Shown: positions 33,882-46,355 of the stretch, one piece after another
Numbering within the stretch: the first letter of the stretch is position 1
Layout: each line of letters starts with the position of its first letter
From: Lantana camara
Lineage: Eukaryota; Streptophyta; Magnoliopsida; Lamiales; Verbenaceae
Length of the DNA stretch: 64,000 nt
Assembly (NCBI GenBank): GCA_037501455.1
Contig: CM074858.1
Coordinates: forward strand, 80,636,501-80,700,500
Direction of reading: 5' to 3'
Notes under the pieces: model-generated
Seen by the model: only the letters and a program-made list of their open reading frames with translations
The model's database searches: none
Told to the model about the DNA's origin: nothing
Program-made: the position numbers and the translations under genes

Positions 33882-36282
33882 TCCTTAAGTGGTATCAGAG
33901 CTCTAGGTTGCAAAACCGAGCTCTTGAGTCGTGTTGAGTCTGTCTAGGTCGTACGGCATAGGAATAACTGCGCATTGCATTTGTTTGACTTGATACTTTG
34001 ACCCTTCGGCATGAATTGTTTCGTGATTATATGATTGTGTGCACATTATGACTTTGATTATGCAATATCTTATTTTGCGAGCTTTATAAATTACAACTAA
34101 TCATTGCATTTACGTGATATACTTGTTACATTTCATTTGCATCCTAATTCGCATGCATCGAACTTAGTGTTTAAATTTCAGGGTGCCCTATGAGTCAACA
34201 CTGAGATTTCCCTCCGTCAACACTACCTATTGGTACTACAACGAAAACACACCATAATTCGAAAATGAAAGGATTCTTTACCAAGATAAATGTTCATGAA
34301 AAGGTTCAGAGTTGAAGGAATGAGAATTGCTATATTGACTTACTATCTTAAAGTCAATTGAAAGATGAAGTTTGACGAATTTTAACCTTGATGATTCGTT
34401 TATTTAGAAGTAGTCACCTTGTTGAGGAAATGAGTCAATGGAGGAGAGTCTGATCAAGTAGAACCGTTTTGAAGGAGTTTGATGAGCTTTCGCCTTGATG
34501 ATTCGTTTATTTGGGAGCAGTCACCTTGTTGATGGAAACGAGTTAATGTAGGAGAATCCGATCAAATAAGATCCGATCAAGTTCAAGGGATGTGGATAGG
34601 TAACCATGTTACTTAAGCAACGAGCTATAAATCGTCGGTGAGTGTTGAAGGTTTTGGTGCCGTTTAGAGTTAACAAATGACAAGAGAAGATTGGTTGTTA
34701 GCTCTTTGGGTGTTTCTTCAAGATGAGATAGAAGACACTGTTGAGGTGGGAATAGAACACTTAGATGCCAAAAGACTTTATCCAAGTTTCAGGATCATAT
34801 ACCATGGATTGCTTTGGGAAGTGCTTAGCACCACGATCATCCAACGAAACTCTGAGGTAAATATCTAATTGACAAACGAATCATGGACAACTCCTTGAAG
34901 ATGAGCAGACTAAGATTTGACACAAAAATGAGAAATTCTTGGGAGAAACTGAGGATGATTCTAGTTGAGCAAGGATTACGGTCTAGTAAGGGGTTTGGTG
35001 ATAAACGAGCTATGCTGAGTTACCACCCTATGAAAAGACTTAAGACAAAGAGGTTCAGATGACGAGGGTTGCATCACTGTCGGCTTAATCAACTCCTACT
35101 GCTTCATCTTGACTTTCTTGTCAAGATTTTTACACTTTGGTTAACGGTACGCCAAGCATTCATGGCATTTGCATACATGCATCATTTAAATACTCTTACC
35201 TTGTTTTGCTTGATGTGGGTGATGACTATTGTTGTTTTAATTGTGATAACTTGGATACCTGATCTAGTATTTGTAACGTGAAATTTGTACTTGTTATGAA
35301 CCGTTGCTGAAATGAATGAGTTATGTACTTATGAGAACTATTCATGACTATGTGATTTAAAACTCTCTTGATTGCTCACTAACTTCTCATATAACATACA
35401 TACATCCTGTAACCCTGTTTTATAGGGATTCCATCGCGATATCCCCCTTGAGTTGAGGTATGAGCGTAGAATCTATACTCAAGGGACACCGATATCAGTT
35501 GTATAAGGTACACCAAACATGCATCGCATACTTTTCGTCAAGTGCTACTATGATGTGTGTATGTATGAATAACTAATCAGTTGATTTATGTGTAAGAGAG
35601 ACCTTAGGTTCCCTGTTGGAGAGATGTAGGATTCTCCCTATTTATGTGGTAGAAAGATGTTGGAATCTTTCTAAGTTTTATGCGCGAGAGATGTTGGATT
35701 CTCTTGTACTTAGATATTCGGAGATGCTGGATTCTCTTGAATCTAGGAGTTTGAGGAATGCTGGATTTTCTCAAACTAGAATGTTGGCAGATGTTGGAAT
35801 CTGTCCGACTTAGGTTGAGAGATGGGGTTCTCTCAATTATGTGCTTGAGAGACGGGGTTCTCTCTTTTATATGTGCTCGAGAGACGGGGTTCTCTCTCTT
35901 GTAGGTGCTGAGGGACGGGGCTCTCTCACTTAAGTGTTGAGAGATGGGATTCTCTCTTGTTTGTGGTGGTTGCGTTACGCGTTGATTTGACTACGGGTTG
36001 CAAATGGCGAGTATGAGACGACATCGAGGTTGGGTGCAGTTGCAGCTATCCGATCATGGGAATGACCGATCGAGTTCGAACAACTAACAAATCAAGTATC
36101 CGCACGGACCTCGACGATAACAAGACATCCTAAAGGAGGTTCAGTGTAGATGACAGGAGTAAGCCTCACCATTAAGGATATGATCTTACGCGAGTTCGGG
36201 AGAAGGGTTAGAACACTACAACTCGAGAATCTACATTTTAGCAGTGGAACCTGGGGACCAGGTTCTCTTATGGGGGAAAGGT
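33882..36282 (+). other. LARD internal region 2 (noncoding)
   Basis: Near-identical to 27339-29738, with primer site at 33890-33901, hairpin array at 35619-35957 and PPT at 36270-36282 (changed to ATGGGGGAAAGGT). It is noncoding; the 63-codon frame at 34677 has no ATG in copy 1. Confidence 0.8.
35619..35957 (+). repeat. Array of short hairpins (copy 2)
   Basis: Same order and spacing as 29075-29412. Most stems are intact. In the first unit a T-to-C change at about 35637 disrupts one pair, but a shifted GGAGA/TCTCC stem remains possible. Confidence 0.85.
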
Positions 36283-39200
36283 TGTGACGCCCCGTTTTCT
36301 CGAAGGGCGTCCTGACGATATTAAAAAGTAAGTCTCTACACTTGTGTGTGTTTAATTTAAGAGTTCTTGAATTATGTGATTTAATGTAAATCCAATTTAA
36401 TATGTGATAATTCGGATTATTCTAAAATTAATGGTTAAGTTGATTTTAAATCTATCATGTTACTTAACTTGTTTAATTTCGGTTTACTTGAATTCCTTGA
36501 GATTAATTATCAATCATGTGTTTACGAAGTGTCGTTAAATTGTACGAAAGGTTTCTAAAATTAAATTGAATTAAACGCTAATTGGTAAATCTCTCTCTTT
36601 CATTTTAATTTATAAAATTTATGCGGAGCTTGAATGTTTAGTCGTAACTTTACCGATTTTATTTACGATTAATCGTACGCGATATTTCTCTTTGCTACGC
36701 GATAAGGATACCCGGTTGTATATAGCTTGTGCACAAGACACATTTCTCCCAAATCCCCTTTTTCTCTCTCTCTCTCTTCTCTCTCCCCTCCCACTCTCTC
36801 TCCCGTGGTCACTATGTGTGGCTTCGGTTACGAGCCCATAACTCGATCGTTACTCGATGCAATTCAACAAACGAATAGTCCATTTCGATTATCTCGGCGA
36901 GACGTACATAAGAGTACCAATTTCACGACCTAACGACGAACGGTGGTGGAGTTATCGGCCGGATTTCAGTAGCAGCGGCGGAGGTGTCAGACCACCGCCA
37001 CTTCGCCGGCCGTTCGCGGTGGTTTCCGGCCCCCTCCTTGAAGCACGCACCTCGAACCCAGAAAGTAGAACCCCCGGTGCTTCGGTTGATGTCGGCGGCA
37101 CGGCCATCGGGGCCGCGATGGCGCCGCACGCGCTGCTTGAAGCTCGCGGCGTCGACGCGAGTTCCGGTAGCGGCACGATTCCGCCGCTTCCGGTGGGGTT
37201 TTTCGATGGGGCTTGATGGTTTCCAAGGTTTTTCGACCCCCTGAGTTCATTTGCGGCATCAATTTCACCAGATTTTGGCCGTAGGTGGTGGTTCCGGCGA
37301 CGTGGGCAGCGGCAGAAACTTCGGCGGCCAACGGGACCCTTTTCTGGTGATCTTTTGGCCTCGGGACCTTCACGAAAGTTGTTCGGAACGACGAGAACTA
37401 GTAGCCTTTGATCACGCGACTCTAGATTCGGCGGTTTGGCGGTGGATCGCGGCTGTGCAGCGGCGGCGCAATGGCGGGACTAGCTCCGGGGATTTTCTCC
37501 GGCAACCACCTTAGGGCTTTCGAAGAGCTCGTCACGGGTAAGACACTGCCTTTTACGGATCGCATTTTGGTTCACCGGTTTGGAAGTAATTTGAGTTTGA
37601 AGATTTTAGGGTTTTCGTGTTCTTAGATCTGAAATTGGAGGAGATTAACTTGGAATTTCCAGAAATTGATCGAGGATTCGGAATGGGCACGAAGACTTCA
37701 TTTAGGACTGATTTTTTGGGATTTTTCCGGCGACCTTCGACGGCGGCCCGGCGGCGGTCCGACCAAATTCCGGCAGCTACAGTGGGGGCCTTCCGGCGAC
37801 GTATGGTCAGAATGTTCTTCTCGACGCAGTGAGTCCAACGCCGCTTTCTGTTCGTTAATCAGACACTCGATCTATTTATTACGAATTATTTTGCGTAATT
37901 GTGATTATTTGAGTTAATTGTTTTAAGTGCAAATAAATTGGTTATTGTTGGTTTGTTGATCGAGATGTATTTCAATCGTATACGAAAACATGTATTGAAT
38001 GGATTGTGATACGCATGAATGTTTCGATTTACAATTTCAATCCCGATGTAATGAATTTACGTTATTTGTTAAGTACAAAGGGGTGTTAGTGTAATATTTA
38101 GAAACTAATCTTTTATGTGACTAAATGAACTTGAATGATATTTTAGAAGAACGAATATGTTGTGATTTCTCTATGTGAATTTGAGACGTTCTCAATGTTG
38201 TGTTTTTTGTAAATTGTGTTTCAAATATAAAATTGAGATACATGAAAGATGCTTGAACAACTTGAGACTTGATGCATGATAGGAGTTAGAATTGTAATAT
38301 CTTGATTTACTCTTACTACTCGAAAATGGTATATTATGAATTAAGATAAATTGATAATTGTCATGTTTGTAAGTAATTAATTCCTAGTTGAATAATTGTA
38401 TAAACACCTTAAACGAACAATTATGCTTAGTAATCAACTAAGGGGATGTATGTGTGATAGTTCTAAACTTTTATAAATGACTTAGGGGATTTAAGTGTAA
38501 TATTCATGAAACTATGAATGTGACTTGAGCTTGTGTACCAAACATGTTGTGAAGTTGTAAAGTATGATCTTAAGTGAATTAAATGCACTCTTTATTTGTA
38601 TCAAGCATGCCATCTACGTACAACAACTTTGTATGTTTATATGACCAAGTTGCTCTTACTTATGCACTTTACAACTCGACATGAACTTGATGCTTAATTC
38701 TAACATTATAATTGAACCCTGTGACATTGGATGATTTAATATGCATTTTGTGAATACATTGACTTCCTAAATTGATCTTGCATCTTTGGATATGGAATTA
38801 CGTGTTGGTTGCTTGTAAATATGACCTTGTTGAGCATTGATATGCCTTGAATGACCACGACACCTTATCCAAGCACAACATGAACACTTATGTATAACCA
38901 CGATCATGTTGAGCAACGCCGTGCGTCTTGTTTGGTTTATATAGAGTCTAAGTCTGGGCTTCTGTATGTCTTGTCACAGAGTTTGGTGGTGCTGGTGGGC
39001 CCGAGGTTTAGAGTGTTTGGCCCTTCACACTCTCAGACTCTACTTTCACGAGGTGAGGTTTAGGATTTTGTATAGTTACGTGACCTATGGCCTTTACATG
39101 TTGATTTCTACCCTTGCATGCGAGTATACTCTATTTAGATATGTATGTGCTGAATATGATATGTTGATGATCTTGTGTGAGTCCTGCATGGATGGAGGTC

Positions 39201-40442
39201 ATGAGGCTTAAAGTTTCATCGCGTAGGAAGGGTGTAAATATAAAACCAGTTTTGAAGCATATGTAAGCTATTTTGGAAAAACAGTTGTGTTGTGATTATG
39301 TAGCGAGTTGGCCATGAAATATTGGCATCTGTATGTATGTATGTATGTGGATCCGATGAGCTATGGGTAAGGAGCCCCCGGGACGGTTAGGGTCGTCGGG
39401 GATATACCTGTGCGTAGTTCCATTTGAGCTATCATTGCGCGACTCAGGGAGATAGGGGAGGCGTGATATCTTGATCATTCGGTGTACAGTCGGGGAGGAC
39501 TCTTGTGGGTTCGCTACCCCTTGAGGGTATGTCTGTTATGGATGGTTTGGGGACGGTACATCTCCTCCATCATTGGTGTGACGGTTGGATTGATTTTGTA
39601 TTTTATGTTTTGATATGTTCTGAGGAGTAAAGGTTGGAAGCTCGTACTCGCCGAGCATGTGATCTGTTCTGTCTGGGAATCATGAATCGAGATAAGGTTT
39701 CTGAATTGTTTTCTAAATCTTATATAACTATCTTTTGGGTACTTTTGGAAATGTTTTGGTATGCAACACCTATCTTCGGTTCATGAGTCCACCCTTCTGA
39801 TACGTGCTATGCTCTATATATATACAGTGGTTGTGTGTTAGCCCCCTCACTCAGTCAGTTGACCGACACCTCATTTTATCTTTTAGTTGCAGGTTTCCTT
39901 TGGCTTGAGCTAGGCGGAAATGAGTCTTCTGAGTCACACTTGTCGGTTTAGTTGGTGTTAAGATGCATTTGTCACATACTCTATTTATGTTATGTATTCT
40001 TATTTCGCTTTTGGAGATTATGTTTTATGCTCTACTTAGACTTAAACCCGTGTGGGGTTAGTATGCTAGCATTTGGATGTAATTAGCTATTCTGCTGATA
40101 CTTATATTGGTATATTACGCTGCGATGATTTGAGATTCGGGGCTAGGTATCTATGCTAGTTGAAGACGTCACCTGTTATGTATGCTGATATTCGGGACTA
40201 GGTATCTATGCTAGTTGAACCCGTCACTTATTTTGTACGTTGATTTAATTGCTTCCGCTATCTGATGATAATTGTTTAAATTGCTTCCGCGCTCTGAGTC
40301 TGTCGAGTTAGATCCGCCTAGCCTAGTGTGTGAGTTGGTCTCCCGTTCGCTTTGATTTGGATTCGGGCATGGACTTTCCATTTCGTAACCGGGTCTGGGT
40401 CTTAGTGCGGGGGATGTGGCATCCTCCGTTTGGGGTGTTACA
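36283..40442 (+). repeat. LARD LTR 3
   Basis: 4160 bp, TGTGACGCCCCG...GTGTTACA, followed by the TSD TTGAT. Its last 330 bp carry private differences (for example ACGCTGCG, CTCTGAG, CCGTTCGC) not seen in LTRs 1 and 2. Confidence 0.92.
39815..39865 (+). promoter_or_regulatory. TATA box and hairpin of LARD LTR 3
   Basis: TATATATATA at 39815-39824; hairpin position 39852-39865 reads CAGTCAGTTGACCG, with one pair lost by T-to-C in the 3' arm. Confidence 0.5.
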
Positions 40443-40447
40443 TTGAT

Positions 40448-40838
40448 GATTACGAGTGCAACGTTGAGCTTAATTAAATACGCGGTTATACCTTGAGAGA
40501 GGATTATTCATATATAAGTGACTAGGTTGTAGAGTTCCGCTTGTCAAACAAGTATTGTATTGAATCATGAATGCATGAGTCATTGCTCCCCAACCTATTT
40601 AGTTTACTGAGTTTAATCCTTGTTTAAGTTTGTTATTCGTGTTTTCTTAGAGTTAATTATTTCAATCTCGTTCTAGTAGATAGATAAATAACAACTTGAA
40701 CTTGTTCGGTCTTTAGATTAGAAAGAAGTGTTGAGTAGTGATTGATTTCCCTTCCCTGTGGGTACGATCCTATTGGGCTATGCTTATATTAAGTGTACAC
40801 TTGCACGATTGGTTTTAACTTATAAAATCACAACAACA
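40448..40838 (+). repeat. 3' LTR of outer Athila, right part
   Basis: Continues the LTR after the LARD TSD and ends AATCACAACAACA at 40838. It corresponds to 3833-4222 of the 5' LTR. Confidence 0.85.
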
Positions 40839-41086
40839 GTTTTACGGCCAAGTGGGAGATTATTGTGAATAGTGCCCTAAATATCATATTCAACGTAATC
40901 TGCTTTGAGACTTTTTTTATATCAAAGATAATCTTTGAAAGTGTACACTTGCACGATTGGTTTTAACTTGTAAAATCACAGCAACACTTTTACGGCCAAC
41001 TGGGAGATTATTGTGAATAGTGCCCTAAAAATCATATTCAACGTAATCTGCTTTGAGACTTTTCTTATATCAAAGATAATCTTTGA
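40791..41086. repeat. 148-bp tandem duplication across an element boundary
   Basis: Unit 1 (40791-40938) and unit 2 (40939-41086) each hold the last 48 bp of the Athila LTR plus 100 bp of the adjacent copia PPT and LTR start. They differ at several sites, including CAACAACAG versus CAGCAACAC at the junction. The duplication therefore happened after the Athila inserted. Confidence 0.85.
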
Positions 41087-42400
41087 ATAATACACGATTG
41101 ACTATTATCATAGGAAAACACTTCTTTATGTGTCATTACATGTTTTGTATGTTTTCTTTATGTGTAGATATATTAGAACTCCCCTAATCTATAAGCTTGT
41201 TAGGGTTTTTGTCATTAGGTGTTTCAGAGGTTAATGGCGTAAGTAAATTAATCCGTTGACTTGAGATTATGTTGTTGTCTTGTGTGAGTAAACTAGGTAA
41301 TCTTAGATATAGGTCTAAAAGGGTGTCTCTCGAGACACCTAAATTACGACTTATGTTGGGGTTACAAAAGTGGCACATGAAGGCATGTGAGAAGCAACAA
41401 AGGACCTACACTTGCTTGAATGCAAGGAGATCTCTTATTGCATAAGTCGTTCATATGCCATCCTGAAACCCTCAGCCAAGGTAGTAAATCAAGACATCAA
41501 GAAAAGAGTTTCTTGGATTGAGATCAAATGGATATGAAACGAACTTAGCTTTAAGATTAAGATTAGTAGGGTTCTCATTATTCTCATGCCCTAGATCTTA
41601 TTCGAGAGACGGGATGGTAGGAGGATCGTACCTCAGTGATGTCATTGACTGAAAGGTTTTTCTAATATATATTCATTATTCGGGTAGGGGTCACACACTT
41701 GTTGCTATACTATGGTCGTGTGATCTGTTAGCTAATTAATTGATAAGTGTATTTTTGGAAAGGGTCACACACAAATGCCAGGTGCAAAGGGTATTTTTGG
41801 AAAGATCAAATAGTTGATTGAAACGAGACCACAAAAGTACACGTGTGGCACGTGATTAAGACTTTGGGCGTGTGGTCCAATTGCGAAATTAGAGCATGTG
41901 TTAATTAATTGGAGAATTAAATATAAATCCCTAATATAATTAATTAGAGAATTAACTATAAATCCCAAGAAAAATTAATTAGAGATTATGGAATTAATTA
42001 AAATATTAATTCTAAGTATTTAATTATTTAGTTATTCTAATGTGATTAGAATAAATAAATACTAAATATCGTCAAATTATTATTCTAATATGATTAGCAT
42101 AGATATTGTTGGAATAAATATTTAGTTACTATTTGAATAAAATTAAATATTCGTAATTTGATTGGGAATTCATTTTTCTAAAAGGATAATATCTTCTTTG
42201 GATAAGATCTAATTACTTGGAGGAAAACGAAAATAGATAAAAAGCCAAAGTAGGAATCCTGTCCGCTCAGGGTTGAGGGAACGTTTTTTTCAATGCGAGA
42301 AATTGAGTGAAAAAATTGTTCTACATGAGTTGACGTGATTTTCACAAGGGGCTTGGTGTGGGATTTCTGTCTTCGTCAACCATGGTTTTGAGGGATATTT
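40997..42400 (+). mobile_element. Old copia: PPT and 3' LTR, left part
   Basis: AACTGGGAGATTAT (40998-41011) is a copia-type PPT, followed by LTR start TGTGAATAGTGCCC at 41012; the duplicated copy starts at 40864. The LTR runs to the TSD TATTT (42396-42400) of the minus-strand copia. It is related to that copia's LTR read in the opposite direction. Nothing is coded here. Confidence 0.7.
42396..42400. repeat. Target-site duplication TATTT (partner at 52354-52358)
   Basis: TATTT directly flanks TGTTGGAAAAC at 42401 and follows CCTAACA at 52353. Confidence 0.9.
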
Positions 42401-44396
42401 TGTTGGAAAACATGAAAGAGTTGAGCAGCGGAAGTTTAAAATTTTTCCACTAGTTTAATCGTTGTCATGCAATTTTCGTACAGTAACGTTGGGAATAACA
42501 AGAAACTCGCTTTAATTGAAGCTTTATAGTGATGTCAGTACCGCCTACTGAACACCCTTCAAGCGGAATGTCCCTCGAACGGTTCTCGACATATCCCAAA
42601 GCAGTGATCCTCCAAAGCGTATCCACACCAGTCCTAGAATACGATCAAGCAAGTGAGAATGCTAGTTCTATAACTTGTGTTAATGGCTAGGGTTTTGCTT
42701 TGAAAACTTTTCTTTTATTTTTTTCAAAAACTTAACACTTCGTGAGTGTTGGTCTAAAGAATAAGAGAAGTCTCACCCTTGTATTTATACAAGGTGAGTT
42801 CGAACCCTAGGGTTTCATAAACCTAGTGGGTTTAGTTTTCTTGCTCACTAATTAACTAATTTAATTATTTATTTAATTGGAATAATAAGTTCCTAACTTA
42901 TTCTCTAAGTCTTGCAAGAATCAACTTTCTCTCTCCTACAATAGAAAGTTGGACTTTTCAACTTTCCTAAAGCTAAAAGTCAAGATTCAATAAATAATTT
43001 AATTCTTAATTAATTATTTATTGGGTTAAGCTTGAGAAATAAAATCTTAATAATTAATTCAAAATTAATTAAAAGACTTAAATTAATTAATTACAATTTA
43101 ATTAATTAATTCTAGAAAAGAATTCGCGTGTAATAAAATTACACGCTTGGAGTCACGTACGTGCCACGTGTGCATGACACGTGGCAGTCACGTGCTTTTG
43201 ACATGTGGCAATGCCCACATGTTACTCTCTCCAATTCGATCAACAATTTGATCCTTCGTTAATCATATTAACATCCTACCATAACCCTCGTCTCCTGGCA
43301 TTTGTGTGTGACCCTTTAGGTTCGTTATTTGATTAGCAGTGACAGTAATTAATTAATTCACTAATTAATTAATCACTTCACAGATCACACAACCGTAATC
43401 TAGCAATGGGTGTGTGACCTCTAGCCGAATAACGAAATAAATCGAAGAACCTTTCAATCAATAACATATAGTGAAATACGATCCTCTTACAACTCCATCT
43501 CTCAATCAAGAACTAAGGCATGGGAATATTCTTAGAGCCTAAATATTCTTGATCTTTAAAGTTAAGTTCGTTTCATATCTATTTAGACCTCAATCCAAGA
43601 AAACCCCATTTTCTTGATGTCTTGATCTTTTATCCACCTTGGCCAAGGGTTTAAGTTTAATGGACTACGAACAACTCAGTCAGTAAGAGATCATTCTTGT
43701 TCTTCCAACAAGTGTAGGTCCTTTGTCGATTCTACTAGTTCTACATATGCCACTTGTGTAATCCCAACATAGGCCGTGGTTCAGGTGTCTATATGGTGAC
43801 AACCTTTTGAGCCTATATCAAAGATTACAAAGTTAGCTCATATGAGACATTACAGAATCTCAAATCTAAGGATTAATGAATCACGTTATTGACCTGTGAG
43901 ATATTTCCTAATCTGGAAGTTTCTGGAAACTTCCTTTCCCATTTTGGAATGTTCCCACGCGGGACATCTCAATGATGAAGTTCTAGTAACAATCACCCTC
44001 ATGTATTATGAACGCATCATCGTATGCACTTATCACTCCATGAAATTGAGTGATCCTTCAAAAGGACATAATCACATAAGCAAGTCTCAACAGAGTCAAA
44101 GTCGACACTCCCACTGTCTGTCGGACTCTCGACTTGGAGAAGTTTCTAATCCTCGCCTATGGAGTTAAGAACTTGCTTTATATATCGTTCCCATAACGAC
44201 AAAGTTCTTAACGGCCTCATCGGATTAGGGGAGTTCAATACATGCAAACACACAGTCAACCCAAACAGACATAATAAGCACATAAAAAAGTGAATGCCTA
44301 TGAACAAAATCATCTCGTTTATTATTCAAAGACTATTTGTGAAATTACAAGGAAATAGTAAAGTCAAAAGCTGCTGTAAGGGCACTATTCCTAACA
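42401..44396 (-). repeat. 3' LTR of the minus-strand copia
   Basis: 1996 bp. On the minus strand it starts TGTTAGGAATAGTGCCC and ends TGTTTTCCAACA. It holds three CACGTG G-boxes (43165-43170, 43178-43183, 43189-43194), and a segment near 43640-43715 that is missing from the 5' LTR. Confidence 0.9.
43122..43212. promoter_or_regulatory. G-box cluster in copia 3' LTR
   Basis: Three CACGTG motifs plus CACGTACGTG and ACATGTGGC-like variants in about 90 bp. CACGTGGC is the classic core of abscisic-acid response elements, so a stress-responsive U3 is plausible; this is inference. Confidence 0.5.
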
Positions 44397-44410
44397 ATCT
44401 CCCACATGCC
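44397..44410 (-). promoter_or_regulatory. PPT of the minus-strand copia
   Basis: On the minus strand GGCATGTGGGAGAT abuts the 3' LTR start, a form typical of plant copia elements. Confidence 0.75.
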
Positions 44411-44447
44411 CGTCAAAGCCACTCAGGAGCTAATCTAAGTCCCATCT

Positions 44448-45959
44448 TCAGAAGATGTCCTTCGAAAGCCTGTGACTAAGGGCCTTAGTAAGTGGATCTG
44501 CCATGTTCTCTGTCGATGTGACCCTTTCAATTTGCACATCTCCTCTCTTGATTATATCACGGATTAAGTGATACTTTCTCAAAATGTGCTTGGTCCTTTG
44601 GTGAGATCTTGGTTCTCTTGCGTGAGCAACTGTCCCAGTGTTGTCACAAAACACTGTAATGGGGTCTTTAATGCTAGGAACTACACCCAACTCGTGGATG
44701 AAGTTTCTTACCCAAACACCTTCCTTAGCTGCATCATTTGCAGCTAAGTATTCGACCTGAGTGGTCGAATCTGCATTGGTCGCCTGCTTGGAACTTTTCC
44801 AACTAACTGCTCCGTCGTTCAGGCAGAATAGGTATCCTGACATGGATTTAAAGTTATCCATGTCTGATGCAAAGCTTGCATCACAGTATCCTCTAATGAC
44901 AAGATCTTGCTGGCTTCCGTAAACTAGGAATAAATCCTTAGTTCTTCGTAAGTACTTAAGGATGTTCTTTACAGCAATCCAGAGACCTTCACCAGGGTCA
45001 GATTGGAATCGGCTAGTCACACTAAGTGCATAAGCCACATCCGGTCTAGTACATAGCATCGCAAACATTATGCTTCCTATAGCTGATGCATAAGGAATTT
45101 TGGACATCCTTGACTTTTCAAGTTCAGTCTTGGGACACAGCTTCTTCGAAAGAACTGTTCCCGAGCCCATTGGAAGTTTTCCACGTTTGGAATCTTCCAT
45201 ACTAAACCTCTTTAGTATTTTGTCTATGTAAACCGACTGTGATAATCCTAACAATCTCCTAGATTTATCCCGATAGATCTTTATCCCGAGAATGTAGGAT
45301 GCATCACCAAGATCCTTCATCTCAAATTGGTTCGATAACCAAGACTTTGTTACTTTCATGTCATCCTTCGCATTCCCAATGAGGAGGATGCCATCTACAT
45401 AAAGTATCAGAAATTGAACCGAGGTTTCCAATTCTTTCTTGTACACGCAGGACTCATTCGGATTTTGAATAAAGCCAAACGATTTGACTGCTTCATCAAA
45501 TCGAATGCTCCAATTCCTAGAAGCTTGTCTCAATCCATAGATTGATCTTTGGAGCTTACAAACCTTTTGTTCGCTCCCACTGAATGTGAAACCCATGGGT
45601 TGCTCCATGTAAATGTCTTTGCCAATGTCTCCATTGAGAAAGACAATTTTCACATCCAATTGCCATATCTCATAGTCATAATATGCAGCAATGGCAAGCA
45701 AGATCCGAATTGACTTTTGCATTGCAACCGGGGAGAAGGTTTCATCAAAGTCTACACCTGGTCTTTGAGTGAAAGCCTTAGCAACTAGTCTTGCTTTAAA
45801 GGCTGCCACGCTTCCATCTACTCCAAGCTTGCGCTTATATATCCATTTGCACCCTATAGGCCTGATCCCATCAGGTGGATCAACCGAGGTCCAAACTTGG
45901 TTAGAGTAAATGGAATCCATCTCGGATTTCATTGCTTCTTTCCACTGTTTAGAGTTCAA
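44448..45959 (-). pseudogene. Copia RT and RNase H
   Basis: 503 residues without a stop, although the 5' codon is TTG and the true frame continues upstream past a TAA. RT motifs: PIGCKWIYKRK (35-44), ARLVAKAFTQ (56-65), QLDVK with catalytic D102, then YVDG at 187-190, where copia RTs have YVDD. So the second catalytic Asp is Gly. RNase H follows with D360 (CDAS), D439 (FCDN), and TTQVEY at 399-404, where TTEAEY is usual. The end (ENMADPLTKAL) is typical. Missing catalytic residues mark it as inactive. The lineage within copia is not assigned. Confidence 0.9.
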
Positions 45960-46010
45960 ATCTTATAGTGCCTCCTCATAAGTTAATGGATCATTATCCA
46001 ACTGAGATGT

Positions 46011-46355
46011 TTAGTGGAGAAAACCATACCATCTCTCTGGTTGTCTAGGAAAGCATTCAGAACGTCTTATTTGAGGAGGATTTTCGCGTGTATCACTCTC
46101 TTGGGTAGGGATAGGGACGTTATTCTCCAAACTAGGCATGGGACTTTGGTTTCGAACCTCTTTGAGTTCTGGAATCTTGCCTTTCTTTTCTTTAAGGAAT
46201 GAGTTCTCAAGAAAAGTGGCGTTTCTTGACACAAAAACCTTTTGTTCAAGAGGATCGTAGAAATAATATCCTATTGACTCTTTAGGATATCCTATTAGGG
46301 ATTTTGCCAAACCACATCTCATATGGGGTTTTAGGTACAGATTTGGTGGGAACAA
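46011..46355 (-). pseudogene. Copia integrase C-terminal / linker segment
   Basis: Same frame as the RT segment but shifted by one relative to the integrase core. The recognisable part starts near [25 protein letters not shown], the conserved stretch after the integrase core. Its first 20 or so residues are an out-of-frame reading of integrase. About 30 conserved residues between the core and this stretch appear deleted. Two TAA codons separate it from the RT segment. Confidence 0.75.

Larger units (their letters stand above)
23193..40442 (+). mobile_element. LARD-type noncoding element in tandem: LTR-int-LTR-int-LTR
   Basis: Three LTRs (23193-27338, 29739-33881, 36283-40442; 4146, 4143 and 4160 bp) alternate with two internal regions (27339-29738 and 33882-36282; 2400 and 2401 bp). 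Each internal region starts with a primer site and ends with a PPT. Only the outer ends carry the TSD, so this is one insertion enlarged by recombination. No gag or pol is recognisable, and small ORFs are not conserved as coding. Long LTRs with a short noncoding interior fit the LARD class, which is mobilised in trans. Confidence 0.9.
2759..40838 (+). mobile_element. Outer Athila-type Ty3/gypsy element, heavily interrupted
   Basis: In order on the plus strand: 5' LTR 2759-4222, decayed Asp-type primer site, gag in three pieces (4380-4840, 14797-15104, 17663-18014), env-like ORF 19277-20596, PPT 22131-22145, and 3' LTR in two pieces (22146-23192 and 40448-40838). Protease, RT, RNase H and integrase are absent; a truncated gypsy LTR lies where they should be. 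The paired LTRs, the gag type and the ATHILA-ORF1-like protein downstream of the pol position support the Athila assignment. Without its insertions the element would be about 7 kb. Confidence 0.85.

Noticed and set aside
34677..34868. 63-residue ORF in LARD internal region 2, possibly a gag remnant
   Set aside because: The first copy has ATT in place of ATG, and I could not match it to a gag motif.
36857..37216. 119-residue ORF in the C+G-rich part of LARD LTR 3, with similar text in LTRs 1 and 2
   Set aside because: The ATG is missing in LTR 2, a TAG interrupts LTR 1 and a one-base indel changes the frame between LTRs 2 and 3. There is no sign of coding constraint.
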